Positions 8,381-15,927 of a DNA stretch of 64,000 nucleotides are shown here, one piece after another. Under the pieces are notes generated by a model, which saw nothing but the letters and a program-made list of their open reading frames with translations, searched no databases and was not told the DNA's origin. The stretch is from Mucilaginibacter gossypiicola (GTDB lineage: Bacteria > Bacteroidota > Bacteroidia > Sphingobacteriales > Sphingobacteriaceae), in the NCBI RefSeq assembly GCF_900110105.1, contig NZ_FOCL01000002.1, forward strand, positions 434,001-498,000. Direction: 5' to 3'. Position 1 is the stretch's first letter, and every line of letters starts with the position of its first letter. The translations under genes and the position numbers were made by a program.

Positions 8381-9350
8381 ACCAATAATCGGGAAAAGCT
8401 TCGGCGGCTGTATCCGCTATGTGGTGAATAAGCCGGAAGCCAAGATTTTATCAGCAGAAGGCGTTCGCATGCAAAATGCTAACGCTATGATTCAGGATTT
8501 TAACCTGCAACGTAAAATGCGGCCTGGTCTGGGTAAAGCGGTCGGGCATCTGGTACTCAGCTGGAGTAAGGAAGACCTGCTTAAATTAAGCGATGATATC
8601 ATGGTGGAGCGGGCGAGAGAATACATGGAAAAAGTAGGTGTTCGAAATACGCAGTATGTGATCGTTCGTCACAGCGACCGCGATCATCCACATCTCCATA
8701 TTGTTTACAACCGGGTGGATAATAACGGCAAGACCATTAGTGACAAAAACAATTTCGCTAAGAATGTAAAAGCCTGCAAGGAGATTACCCTGAAATACGG
8801 CTATCATATAGGCGAAGGTAAAGATCTGGTGAACCGCCAGGCGTTAACGGGCAGGGAGAAGGTTAGGTACGAATTGTACGATGCTATTAAAGCAGGCATG
8901 AAAACGGCCACTAACTGGAAACAATTGGAAGGGCAGCTTGCCAGGCAGGGAATTACCATTGCTTATAAATTCCTTAGCGGTACCAATGAAGTGCAGGGTA
9001 TATCCTTTGAAAAGGGCAATATTAAAATGAAAGGTTCCGCTATTGACCGGAACTTGAGCTTTGTCCGTATAGATGCGACTTTAAACCGGAACCAACAGGT
9101 ACAGCAGTATCATGGGGCAAGGGAAGCCAATCAACTATTGGTAGCTAACCAGTTGCGTGAATCAATCCGGCAGAACGTTCAGGCGGAATACAGCCATAAC
9201 CACGGTGCAGGTAAAGGCATATTGGAAGTGCTATTGGAGCCACAATTTGTAGCCGGGCCACCTGACCCAATGGGTGACGCAGATATCGCCCGCAGAAAAC
9301 GGAAGAAGCACGAGGCGGAACACTCCCAGTCACAGGTTATAAGCAGGTAG
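8370..9350 (+). CDS. relaxase/mobilization nuclease (MobB-like, MOBP type)
   Basis: A 326-residue protein. The histidine triad of the metal site is clear in HSDRDHPHLHIV (residues 101-112, with His106, His108 and His110). The N-terminal KSFGGCIRYV matches the region that carries the catalytic tyrosine in this family, with Tyr17 a good candidate. It would nick one strand at oriT and stay attached to the 5' end. Transfer needs a helper conjugative system, because no type IV secretion genes are present. Its start overlaps the MobC-like gene. Confidence 0.88.
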   Translation: MMGKPIIGKSFGGCIRYVVNKPEAKILSAEGVRMQNANAMIQDFNLQRKMRPGLGKAVGHLVLSWSKEDLLKLSDDIMVERAREYMEKVGVRNTQYVIVRHSDRDHPHLHIVYNRVDNNGKTISDKNNFAKNVKACKEITLKYGYHIGEGKDLVNRQALTGREKVRYELYDAIKAGMKTATNWKQLEGQLARQGITIAYKFLSGTNEVQGISFEKGNIKMKGSAIDRNLSFVRIDATLNRNQQVQQYHGAREANQLLVANQLRESIRQNVQAEYSHNHGAGKGILEVLLEPQFVAGPPDPMGDADIARRKRKKHEAEHSQSQVISR

Positions 9351-9388
9351 AAGAATAAAAATTAAGATTAACCTTAAAATGATTTGTT

Positions 9389-9991
9389 ATGCAAAACGAA
9401 GAATTAGAAGAGAAAGTAAATATTATGGAAGAACTGATCCAGGGTTTTGCCGGTAGGATCAGTGAGATGGAGACCAGTGTGGCCGAATTCCTAAAAAGCT
9501 TTTTGGAACAGTACCGGGGCACATTGGAAACGATCTCATCGCGAATTGAAACGGCTAATAAGCGGTATAGCGATCAAAAGATCCAGGAGCAGATCGATGA
9601 ATTAAATGGCGTGGTAGCGACAGTACCGAAAGTCATTCGTGTGAAAAACAGTCACCATTTAGGTGCCTGGTCGAGTAATTTGATCATTGGCATGGTTGTT
9701 TGTTTTATAATAACAGCCGGATCATTCGGAAGTACTTTATATCTCTATCATCAAAATGATGACCTGAATCGTGAAGCTTATAACTTCTGGCTGGTCAGGG
9801 CACTTTATCCAAAGGTTGCTAAGACCATCGATACAAGGTTGGCGGAAGATCCGAGGGGTTTTATAGATAAAGCTGAAAAAGCAATGGTTAAACAGCAGGC
9901 GATCAGTGCTGCCGAAGCCGTAGCTGCGCAGGCAGAAGAGGATCGAAAGGAAGCTAAGCGGAAGCAGGAAAAGGTAAAAGCAAATAAGTGA
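9389..9991 (+). CDS. coiled-coil membrane protein of the mobilization module, hypothetical
   Basis: A 200-residue protein. An acidic N-terminal coiled coil (about 1-80) is followed by one transmembrane helix (about residues 92-114), then a soluble part and a C-terminal run of alternating Ala, Glu and Lys (about 165-200). Genes of this shape often follow the relaxase in Bacteroidota mobilizable elements; a role in anchoring the relaxosome at the membrane is plausible but unproven. Last gene of the element, 38 bases after the relaxase. Confidence 0.6.
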   Translation: MQNEELEEKVNIMEELIQGFAGRISEMETSVAEFLKSFLEQYRGTLETISSRIETANKRYSDQKIQEQIDELNGVVATVPKVIRVKNSHHLGAWSSNLIIGMVVCFIITAGSFGSTLYLYHQNDDLNREAYNFWLVRALYPKVAKTIDTRLAEDPRGFIDKAEKAMVKQQAISAAEAVAAQAEEDRKEAKRKQEKVKANK

Positions 9992-10134
9992 TGGGGATAT
10001 GATGGAGAGGCCACTCAGCTGCGGCAGGCTGCTGCATTGCACAGGCAAGTATTCGTTTCTCATACACACCCTGTCTTCCAGATGGGTATATAACCACAAC
10101 ACCGCAGTCACAAATTTAGCGACACAGGAAAACG

Positions 10135-10176
10135 GTCAAGGGTATAGTAAACCGCGGCTTCACCGCGGCCCTTGAC
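10135..10176 (+). terminator. hairpin after the mobilization operon
   Basis: GTCAAGGG pairs with CCCTTGAC, enclosing a second stem CCGCGG/CCGCGG around a 5-base loop. There is no clean T-run, so it is either a factor-assisted terminator or a structural mark at the element's right end. Confidence 0.45.
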
Positions 10177-10375
10177 AATTTTCTCGTTATAAGCTTCTGG
10201 TTGTTTAAGTGGTAATGTGTGTGAACTTTGGAATTATTTTGCCTCTTTTCTTCAGAATTATTTTGCTGAATTTTAACGGTTAATTTTGTTGTTCTTTTTT
10301 TGACCAATTTCCAATAGCCACCGTTGCAAATAAGAAGAAAAAATTTTTTCTTCATTAATTGGCTCATTTAGAAAA

Positions 10376-10897
10376 TCACCTTTCTTGACGCATCACGTTT
10401 CCCCTTAATTTAAAGACAATGTGAGTTTGCAATAAATAGCTTGTGATAGCAATAATTATAGTGGCAATGATCTTTGCTACTGTAGGATATAGACCGAAAT
10501 AGCCTACAAAAACTTTAAGAAATATTGTGTTTAAAACGATACATACTACGTTCACCGCTATAAATCTATAAAGTTGGGCGCTTTTTCTCAGTCCTGAATC
10601 CCTGAAAACTATATATCTATTTAAGTAGAAACCCGAACAAAAGGAAATACTAAACGAGAGAAATAATGAGGCAATATAAGGGCTTAACGTAAAATGTCCA
10701 ATATGGAAGTTTTGCTTTTTGAAGACAAAATTATAGCAAACTGTAAAAAGTAATATATCAAACGCCGTATTTCCACCACCACAAGCAGCGTAACGAAATG
10801 TGTGCAATGGCATCCATTTTTTAAATGGGCTGTAAAAAAAATCAAGAAAATTAAAGATAGAATGCCTTAATAAATGATTGACTTTATTCAGGCTCAT
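10376..10897 (-). CDS. GtrA-like membrane protein
   Basis: A 173-residue protein with four predicted membrane helices and the GtrA layout: FRYAACGGGNTAFDILLF at about residues 34-51, an FYLNRYIVFRD segment near 108, and a final helix ending LQTHIVFK. GtrA proteins are thought to move undecaprenyl-linked sugars across the inner membrane for surface polysaccharide modification. No glycosyltransferase partner lies beside it. AT-rich codon use sets it apart from the core genes and suggests transfer. Confidence 0.7.
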   Translation of the reverse strand: MSLNKVNHLLRHSIFNFLDFFYSPFKKWMPLHTFRYAACGGGNTAFDILLFTVCYNFVFKKQNFHIGHFTLSPYIASLFLSFSISFCSGFYLNRYIVFRDSGLRKSAQLYRFIAVNVVCIVLNTIFLKVFVGYFGLYPTVAKIIATIIIAITSYLLQTHIVFKLRGNVMRQER

Positions 10898-11783
10898 CTT
10901 CCTTATGAATAAAAATGTAAACTTTGATACTTCATTACGGGATTGTAATCGTAGACAATAATAAATAAAAATAATTAAGTGACATAACTCCCGATATTAA
11001 GCAAATCAATTATGGCCTCCAAGAGTAAGACATACCAATGTCAAATTGCGAGTTTAAGGGTTTTATATATGAAAAAAATTCATCAAAGTTAGTGGAAGGT
11101 GGTCCTGTCTTATTGAGTCCAAAGACAATTTCCTTACTATTTACATTGAAAAAATTATAAAATAGATCTTGGTTTCTTTATTGAGCTGTTCAATTGCGAA
11201 AACATAAACACAACTGTCATTTTAAGGAGCATAACACTCTGAGAGTAATTAGCAAGGTTACGAATTACGTACAAGTAGTAATTAATTCTTCAGTTCTGGT
11301 TGGTTAAAAGACTATGGAGAAGTTTAAAGGAATGGCGACGTTATGTATCTATTACTAACGACGGTAGGCTAAAGGCTTAAATTTTGCTTCCAGCAATCAT
11401 CAAGATAGATCAGTCTTTTCGCAATTATTACAAATCTGTTGGGATACCAACTTAAACTATCCTTTAAAGAGGCGCATTAGTAAGTTGGTTGTATTCGTTG
11501 ATAGTATTAAGTTAATCATTATTAATAATATTAACCCGTAACGCGATTATCAACGGTATTTTATGTGTTATGTAAAGCATAACTTACGAACTTTGATTCG
11601 AATCAATTATGGGGATGTTAACTGTATGACGCCACTATTTAGCTAAGTTTTCGAAACAGGGTTATTTATTGTTCCATTGACCTAACGATGGATATCGATG
11701 CGGCAATGTAAATTCTTTCAATCTAAAAAAGTAAAATCGGCTAAAGATGCCAATATTTTATTTCGAATGTCGTTTGAGAGATC
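10898..11783. other. AT-rich stretch with decayed coding fragments
   Basis: No intact gene. A minus-strand fragment at 11010-11225 is listed separately. On the plus strand, about 11311-11455 reads as a broken frame (SLKEWRRYVSITNDGRL, a stop, then ILLPAIIKID) that may be another relic; no family is recognised. Confidence 0.4.
11010..11225 (-). pseudogene. C-terminal remnant of an unidentified protein
   Basis: Read on the minus strand, a frame giving YVFAIEQLNKETKIYF is continued after a frameshift by FFNVNSKEIVFGLNK and ends at a stop at 11010 with DIGMSYSWRP. The shift and in-frame stops upstream indicate a decayed gene. The protein family is not recognised. Confidence 0.35.
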
Positions 11784-12092
11784 ATGCGACCTATTCTCTT
11801 GATCATTCGGTTTTATTCGTCTTTTTTCATTGCCAATTTTTGTATCACGCTGAGTGCTTTAGGATTGATCGAATATTACGGCTCCAGAGCGCACTTGATA
11901 ATAACAACTTTGATTTGGTACAAAATTCTTACAATGGCCGTTATTCTCTATACGGTGTTCATTTGGAAAAAACATGAATTATACTATTATCAAAGCCTTG
12001 GTATTACTAAGTTTAAACTGATCTGGAGTACATCGGCTATCGATTTCTCTTTATACCTTGTACTACTATACGTAACCTACAATAACTTATGA
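11784..12092 (+). CDS. small membrane protein paired with an ABC ATPase
   Basis: A 102-residue protein with about three hydrophobic helices (about residues 3-27, 35-58 and 79-99). Its stop overlaps the start of the ABC ATPase gene in an ATGA arrangement, so the two are translationally coupled. It is too short to be a normal permease, so it may be a minimal or accessory membrane subunit. An alternative frame at 11747 overlaps it but is less hydrophobic and is not coupled to the ATPase. Confidence 0.55.
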   Translation: MRPILLIIRFYSSFFIANFCITLSALGLIEYYGSRAHLIITTLIWYKILTMAVILYTVFIWKKHELYYYQSLGITKFKLIWSTSAIDFSLYLVLLYVTYNNL

Positions 12093-12751
12093 ATCATATC
12101 CTACAGGTCGACAGTGTAGAACTGAGTTTTAATGGAAACAAGATACTGTCTGATATATTCATCAAGCTTCAAACCAACCAGATAATTGGCCTGCTTGGAA
12201 GAAACGGTAGCGGAAAGAGTAGCTTAATGAGGGTTATCATGGGTAACCTTAAACCTGCCAACGGCTATGTTGCCTTTAATGGGAAAAAGTATTCGGATGC
12301 ATTCAAATACCCGCAATTAATATTATTTCTGCCTCAATTTAATTTCATCCCCAAAGCTTTAAAAGTAGCCCGGGTACTCGAAGATTTTGATCTTGATTAT
12401 CGAACTTTTGAGGAAGAATTTCCCGAGTCGGGGATGCGTGCTGAAAGTAAGGTTCATTCACTTTCCGGAGGGCAGCGGAGAATACTTGAAATTTACGTGA
12501 TCATGAAATCACAATCCCTTTTCGCAATGTTGGATGAACCGTTTACACATTTAAATCCTTTACAAATAGAAAATGTTAAGACGTTTCTATTGCGGGAAAA
12601 AGAGACGAAAGGTATTATCATTTCAGATCACATGTACAAGCATGTTTTATCAATCAGTAATTGCCTGTATGCACTTTCACACGGAAAAACTTACCCTATA
12701 CATAGCGAATTAGAATTATTTAATTTAGGTTATATCCCTGATTTGAATTAG
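12089..12751 (+). CDS. ABC transporter ATP-binding protein
   Basis: A 220-residue nucleotide-binding subunit with every core motif: Walker A GRNGSGKSS (about residues 37-45), signature LSGGQRR (about 124-130), Walker B FAMLDEP (about 144-150) and the switch histidine in ISDH (about 178-181). The Q-loop is LPQF. It overlaps the 102-residue membrane protein by 4 bases. Substrate and direction of transport cannot be read from sequence. AT-rich codon use marks it as island content. Confidence 0.88.
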   Translation: MNHILQVDSVELSFNGNKILSDIFIKLQTNQIIGLLGRNGSGKSSLMRVIMGNLKPANGYVAFNGKKYSDAFKYPQLILFLPQFNFIPKALKVARVLEDFDLDYRTFEEEFPESGMRAESKVHSLSGGQRRILEIYVIMKSQSLFAMLDEPFTHLNPLQIENVKTFLLREKETKGIIISDHMYKHVLSISNCLYALSHGKTYPIHSELELFNLGYIPDLN

Positions 12752-13622
12752 ATCCTTAACAAAAAGTGGATAGTTTACGCCAGTAAATCAATCTAATTCC
12801 CATTCTGTTCACAATGGCCGAGAACTAGGAAAGCACCCTGTTGCCTTTGCCACTGCTCGTCAAGAAGATCTCCTTGTTCCCCGGATTTTTGCCGGCCAGC
12901 CCGGAGATATCGCAGAAATCGACGGGGGGAGTTTTAACCCAGCTCCCTTTCGTTCTGACTGCGGTGCCGAAAGCCGATATCTGTGAAACCGACGCTGAAT
13001 TCATCCATAATCAATCGACCTTCGTACGTGCGCCTCGCCCTGAAGTGCAGCTGTTGATGACCGGCCAGCTCGCTCATGTTGGAAGAAAAATTGACGGAAT
13101 CGTGAAATACGCGGCATTAAACAGGAAACACTTGCTACTGAAATAGGAGTAAGTAATATATAAAGGATAGAGCAAAGCGAACCAATGGAAGATGATGTTT
13201 TTAGAGAATATCCTAAAGATTTTGGCACGCCTGCTTCCACGGAACATAGTGGTCAAGTCCAACATAATTTCCACACCTGCTTAGACAATTAAGAACTTCA
13301 ATAATGAAGCTGTAATCAATATAATGGCCAGAAAGGTGAATAATAATGACCAGTCGACATCAGTATTTTCTATCCTACTTTCAATCCAATAGATTAATTG
13401 ATGGAACTTGTTGAAGAGAATAAAAAGCTATGTGAGCGTTTATTGCAAGCAGGAAAAGAAAAGAATGAGCTATTTAAGAACAAATAATATTTTCGATTAA
13501 TCTTATTGACGTATTACTGTTAAATTCAAATAGCAATCGTGAACTTGTATATTCTTAGTCTTAAAAGCTTCCTTTAACGACTATGATAAGCTTTCCTCTA
13601 ACAATAGGAACAATTATAATAA
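12752..13622. other. gene-poor stretch with a GC-rich patch and broken coding relics
   Basis: Bases 12835-13130 are clearly richer in GC than the surroundings. They hold a 101-codon plus frame (12841-13146, non-ATG start) and several partial frames on the minus strand (for example from Met at about 13077, stopping near 12936). None resembles a protein I know, so this is probably the relic of an inserted sequence. The rest is AT-rich. Confidence 0.4.
13401..13487 (+). pseudogene. possible C-terminal remnant of an XRE-family regulator
   Basis: A 28-codon frame reads ELVEENKKLCERLLQ and ends KNELFKNK. It matches the leucine-zipper-like tail common in Bacteroidota phage-repressor-type regulators. 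An in-frame stop lies just upstream, so the DNA-binding part is gone. Short, so tentative. Confidence 0.3.
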
Positions 13623-13820
13623 TCAAGCGCCTTTCTTAGAAATAGCTTTTTTCAATTTTTTATTTATTGACCAAACGAATATTCCAAACCCCAAAAGAAG
13701 AATTATCGTTACTAATATTACTATATTAATTTTCCCATCGCTATCCATAAACTCTCTAAATGTTTCTGATTTACGGTTTTCGGCCATTAAAAGAATATTC
13801 AATACTTTAAACGTTCTCAT
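13623..13820 (-). CDS. CcmD-like small membrane protein
   Basis: A 65-residue protein with one membrane helix (about residues 33-53) followed by a lysine-rich tail (NKKLKKAISKK). That is the shape of CcmD, the small subunit that helps CcmC load haem onto CcmE in cytochrome c maturation. The start overlaps the end of the ccmC gene by 14 bases. The family is weakly conserved, so the call rests mainly on shape and position. Confidence 0.6.
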   Translation of the reverse strand: MRTFKVLNILLMAENRKSETFREFMDSDGKINIVILVTIILLLGFGIFVWSINKKLKKAISKKGA

Positions 13821-14478
13821 TGTTGCGGTTTTCTATTAATCTAATTCTAAATCTTAATGAGGCAATCCATATCGCCATCATAGCCCATCCAATGAAAGCT
13901 GGATAGAGCACCATGGCCATACGTTTATCTAAATACTTGCCGAATGCTGGGTTTCCACCATTTCCTGGGTGCAGTGAATCCGTCATTCGCGGTAAAATAA
14001 TGAGTAATACAATCATGATCGGAAATGCAAATACGTTATAGATTGCAGATATTTTTGCTTTTTTCTGCTCTTCCTCTATTGAATTTCGGAGAACCAAGTA
14101 AGCACAGTATAATAAAAATGCGATAGCAACGCTGTTTTCCTTTGGATCATTACTCCAAGCCTCTCCCCATGTAATGTATGCCCACGTCATTCCTGATATT
14201 AGTCCCAAAATATAAAAGCCCATTCCAGTGTTAACACACTCTACAGCAATCAAATCAAAACTCTCTTTACTTGATCGAAGGTATCTAACGCTATAAAAAA
14301 CAGAAATGCCGAAAACTGTAAACATCCCTATCCACATTGGGACATGAAAGTATACATTTCTTATAGTCTCATGTAAAATTGGCAACGCTGGAACAGGTTC
14401 CAAATATCCAGCGATAAAGCTGTATAAAATTAATATTATAGAAATGACTTTCCACCAGGTTTGGTAAATGATTCGCAT
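13807..14478 (-). CDS. ccmC: cytochrome c biogenesis protein CcmC/CcsA-like
   Basis: A 223-residue protein with six predicted membrane helices. The tryptophan-rich haem-handling motif is WGEAWSNDPKEN (about residues 104-115). The flanking histidines are present: His45 in YFHVP and the histidine in SLHPGNG (about 172). CcmC presents haem to CcmE on the periplasmic side. Only ccmC and ccmD are here; ccmA, B, E and F are absent. This pair may therefore be an extra copy carried by the island or a relocated fragment of the pathway. Low-GC codon use fits the island. Confidence 0.8.
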   Translation of the reverse strand: MRIIYQTWWKVISIILILYSFIAGYLEPVPALPILHETIRNVYFHVPMWIGMFTVFGISVFYSVRYLRSSKESFDLIAVECVNTGMGFYILGLISGMTWAYITWGEAWSNDPKENSVAIAFLLYCAYLVLRNSIEEEQKKAKISAIYNVFAFPIMIVLLIILPRMTDSLHPGNGGNPAFGKYLDKRMAMVLYPAFIGWAMMAIWIASLRFRIRLIENRNNENV

Positions 14479-14618
14479 AAATTTTAATCGTTGTGCAAAT
14501 ATGGTAGAATCTTAACGAAACCGAGAAAGATAAAATAATTTATAATATATATAAGAACGATGGTAAACGTTAACTATTTGGCTTATAAATAGATAAAATT
14601 TACAACGAAGCTAATTCG

Positions 14619-14633
14619 ATAAATACTGTAGAA
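14619..14633 (+). repeat. right copy of a 15-bp direct repeat (candidate attR)
   Basis: Exact match to 3550-3564, with imperfect similarity continuing for about 25 more bases. See the left copy. Confidence 0.35.
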
Positions 14634-14707
14634 TAGAATGGCACAGAAATACTTTAGTGCCGTCTGTTCTACCTATAGATTAGATGGTGGCCGCTTAAAC
14701 ACATCGA

Positions 14708-15168
14708 TCATTTATTTAGGTAGAATAGCTTCCCCTTAAACTTCTCTACAAATACAGCATTCTTTTGAAATTCGTTTCTTTTCTTTTCTTTTTTAACTAT
14801 GGCGTGTTAGCGGACTCATTTTAGGTAAAATAAATTAAGTTCTGTACCTTTATTACTCGCAAATTCACGCTTTAAAGAAGCTGTCATATATTGTTTGCTT
14901 CTTCTTCGTTTAAGCTTTCATTTGCGATTAATTCTAATGCCTCTGCTATTGGTTTGCCTTGCGTATAAAGAAAGAATGAATCTATAATATTCGCTCTATC
15001 TTATATCTTGTCAAGATCAGTTTCATTAATAAAATAAGCTATTAAATTTCTTTCGCTCTGTTTCCAATACTTGCACTGACAACGCCACGGGTTTCATCTA
15101 CTAAGGTGGCCTCATCTTAAGTTTTCTTATTGCGTTCAAATATCAACTTAAGAACATATTCAAGGTTT
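14708..15168 (-). pseudogene. decayed type I restriction subunit HsdR, C-terminal part
   Basis: On the minus strand, fragments follow in the right order across frames: LEYVLKLIFERNKK, then ASIGNRAKEI, then NLIAYFINETDLDKI, a stop at 15001-15003, then ANIIDSFFLY and EALELIANESLNEEEA, a stop at 14884-14886, then SLKREFASNKGTELN, then LPKMSPLT, and finally NAVFVEKFKG. As I know the family, this order matches the C-terminal end of HsdR translocase/nuclease subunits (EcoR124-like). At least two in-frame stops and several frameshifts make it non-functional. The motor domains, HsdM and HsdS are not in this window. Confidence 0.7.
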
Positions 15169-15226
15169 TATCTTACCTAAATAATTGAAATGATTGTTTT
15201 GACTTAAACAAACATCTTTAAACGTA

Positions 15227-15265
15227 GAGAAAGTGTTAGACCCGTGTTAGACTCGGCAAAAAAGG
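15227..15265 (+). repeat. repeat unit A, with internal GTGTTAGAC doublet
   Basis: GAGAAAGTGTT, then AGAC, a spacer, GTGTTAGAC, then CGGCAAAAAA. It shares its plan with unit B at 15564-15602 and, like it, lies about 45 bases before a tRNA 3'-end sequence read from the other strand. Confidence 0.45.
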
Positions 15266-15305
15266 ACTTAGATTTTCAATTCATAAGTTCTTGATTTTCA
15301 AGTCG

Positions 15306-15345
15306 TGATGACAGGATTGGAACCCACGACCTCCAGCACCTCATG
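15306..15345 (-). other. tRNA 3'-end-like remnant
   Basis: Read on the minus strand it has a T-arm-like stretch, GTGGG, TTCCAAT loop, CCTGT, followed by a plausible 3' acceptor strand. No matching anticodon arm or 5' half can be folded upstream. It looks like the 3' fragment a tRNA-targeting element leaves behind. Confidence 0.35.
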
Positions 15346-15563
15346 ATTTCTACGAATTGCCTTTTATCAGTTGGGGTAAATTACTCATCTTTCAAACTGC
15401 ATTAAAGATGATTTAATAATCTGATATTAAGAGTCGAGAAAAAGCGCACATAGGATAAAATCAGTTCTCGGCATACACACAACGTTACCTTATTTTTGAC
15501 TAAAAAATCTTAAATAAAATCATTTCGCGCGTTTCTCGAAGCAGTTAAACTTAATAATTAGGA

Positions 15564-15602
15564 GAGAAAGTGTTGTACCTATGTTGTACCTGCAAAAAAA
15601 AT
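15564..15602 (+). repeat. repeat unit B, with internal TGTTGTACC doublet
   Basis: GAGAAAGTGTT, then GTAC, then ATGTTGTACC, then TGCAAAAAAA. Its A-run doubles as the T-tract of the tRNA-Ala terminator on the minus strand. Related to unit A at 15227-15265. Confidence 0.45.
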
Positions 15603-15630
15603 AGGCTTTTAGAAGTTAATCTAAAAGCCT
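15603..15630 (-). terminator. rho-independent terminator of tRNA-Ala
   Basis: An 11-bp perfect stem (AGGCTTTTAGA with TCTAAAAGCCT) and a 6-base loop. On the minus strand it is followed by a run of T residues, 14 bases past the tRNA 3' end. Confidence 0.8.
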
Positions 15631-15643
15631 GTTAATCAGCGGG

Positions 15644-15717
<74 letters not shown>

Positions 15718-15886
15718 GGGATGGGTGGCAAATATAGTATAAGTTGTATATATCTAAAATATAATTTTTATTTTTTTAATGAACTGTAATTAATGCCGCT
15801 AATCATTTGTATTCAAATACCTAACCACTCGCAGGCATGTAACAAAAGGCAGACATAAAAACCACTGCACATCATATTTTGTTGTT

Positions 15887-15894
15887 TATATTTG
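15887..15894 (+). promoter_or_regulatory. possible -7 element upstream of the sugar dehydrogenase
   Basis: TATATTTG fits the Bacteroidota TAnnTTTG element and lies 33 bases before the start codon. No good -33 TTG is seen at normal spacing. Confidence 0.35.
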
Positions 15895-15927
15895 ACGCAA
15901 CAATTGTATAGTTAACAGTTAATCATC

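Larger units (their letters stand above)
3877..9991 (+). mobile_element. mobilizable element without visible integrase
   Basis: Seven same-strand genes make a mobilization and replication module: unknown protein, HTH protein, primase-helicase, toprim primase, MobC-like accessory, MOBP relaxase, coiled-coil membrane protein. An array of phased GATGAG repeats and an oriT-like palindrome lie in the two larger gaps. Gene order resembles Bacteroidota integrative mobilizable elements and small mobilizable plasmids. No tyrosine or serine recombinase is seen anywhere in 1-15,900, so the element may be stranded, use an integrase in trans, or be an integrated plasmid. Confidence 0.65.
14479..15643. other. 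decayed region between ccmC and tRNA-Ala
   Basis: No intact gene. It holds the right copy of the 15-bp direct repeat, an HsdR relic, two related repeat units and a tRNA 3'-end-like piece, all listed separately. Confidence 0.6.

Noticed and set aside
12841..13146. A 101-codon plus frame with non-ATG start
   Set aside because: No family resemblance, competing frames on both strands and a GC-rich relic background; described only as part of a gene-poor stretch.
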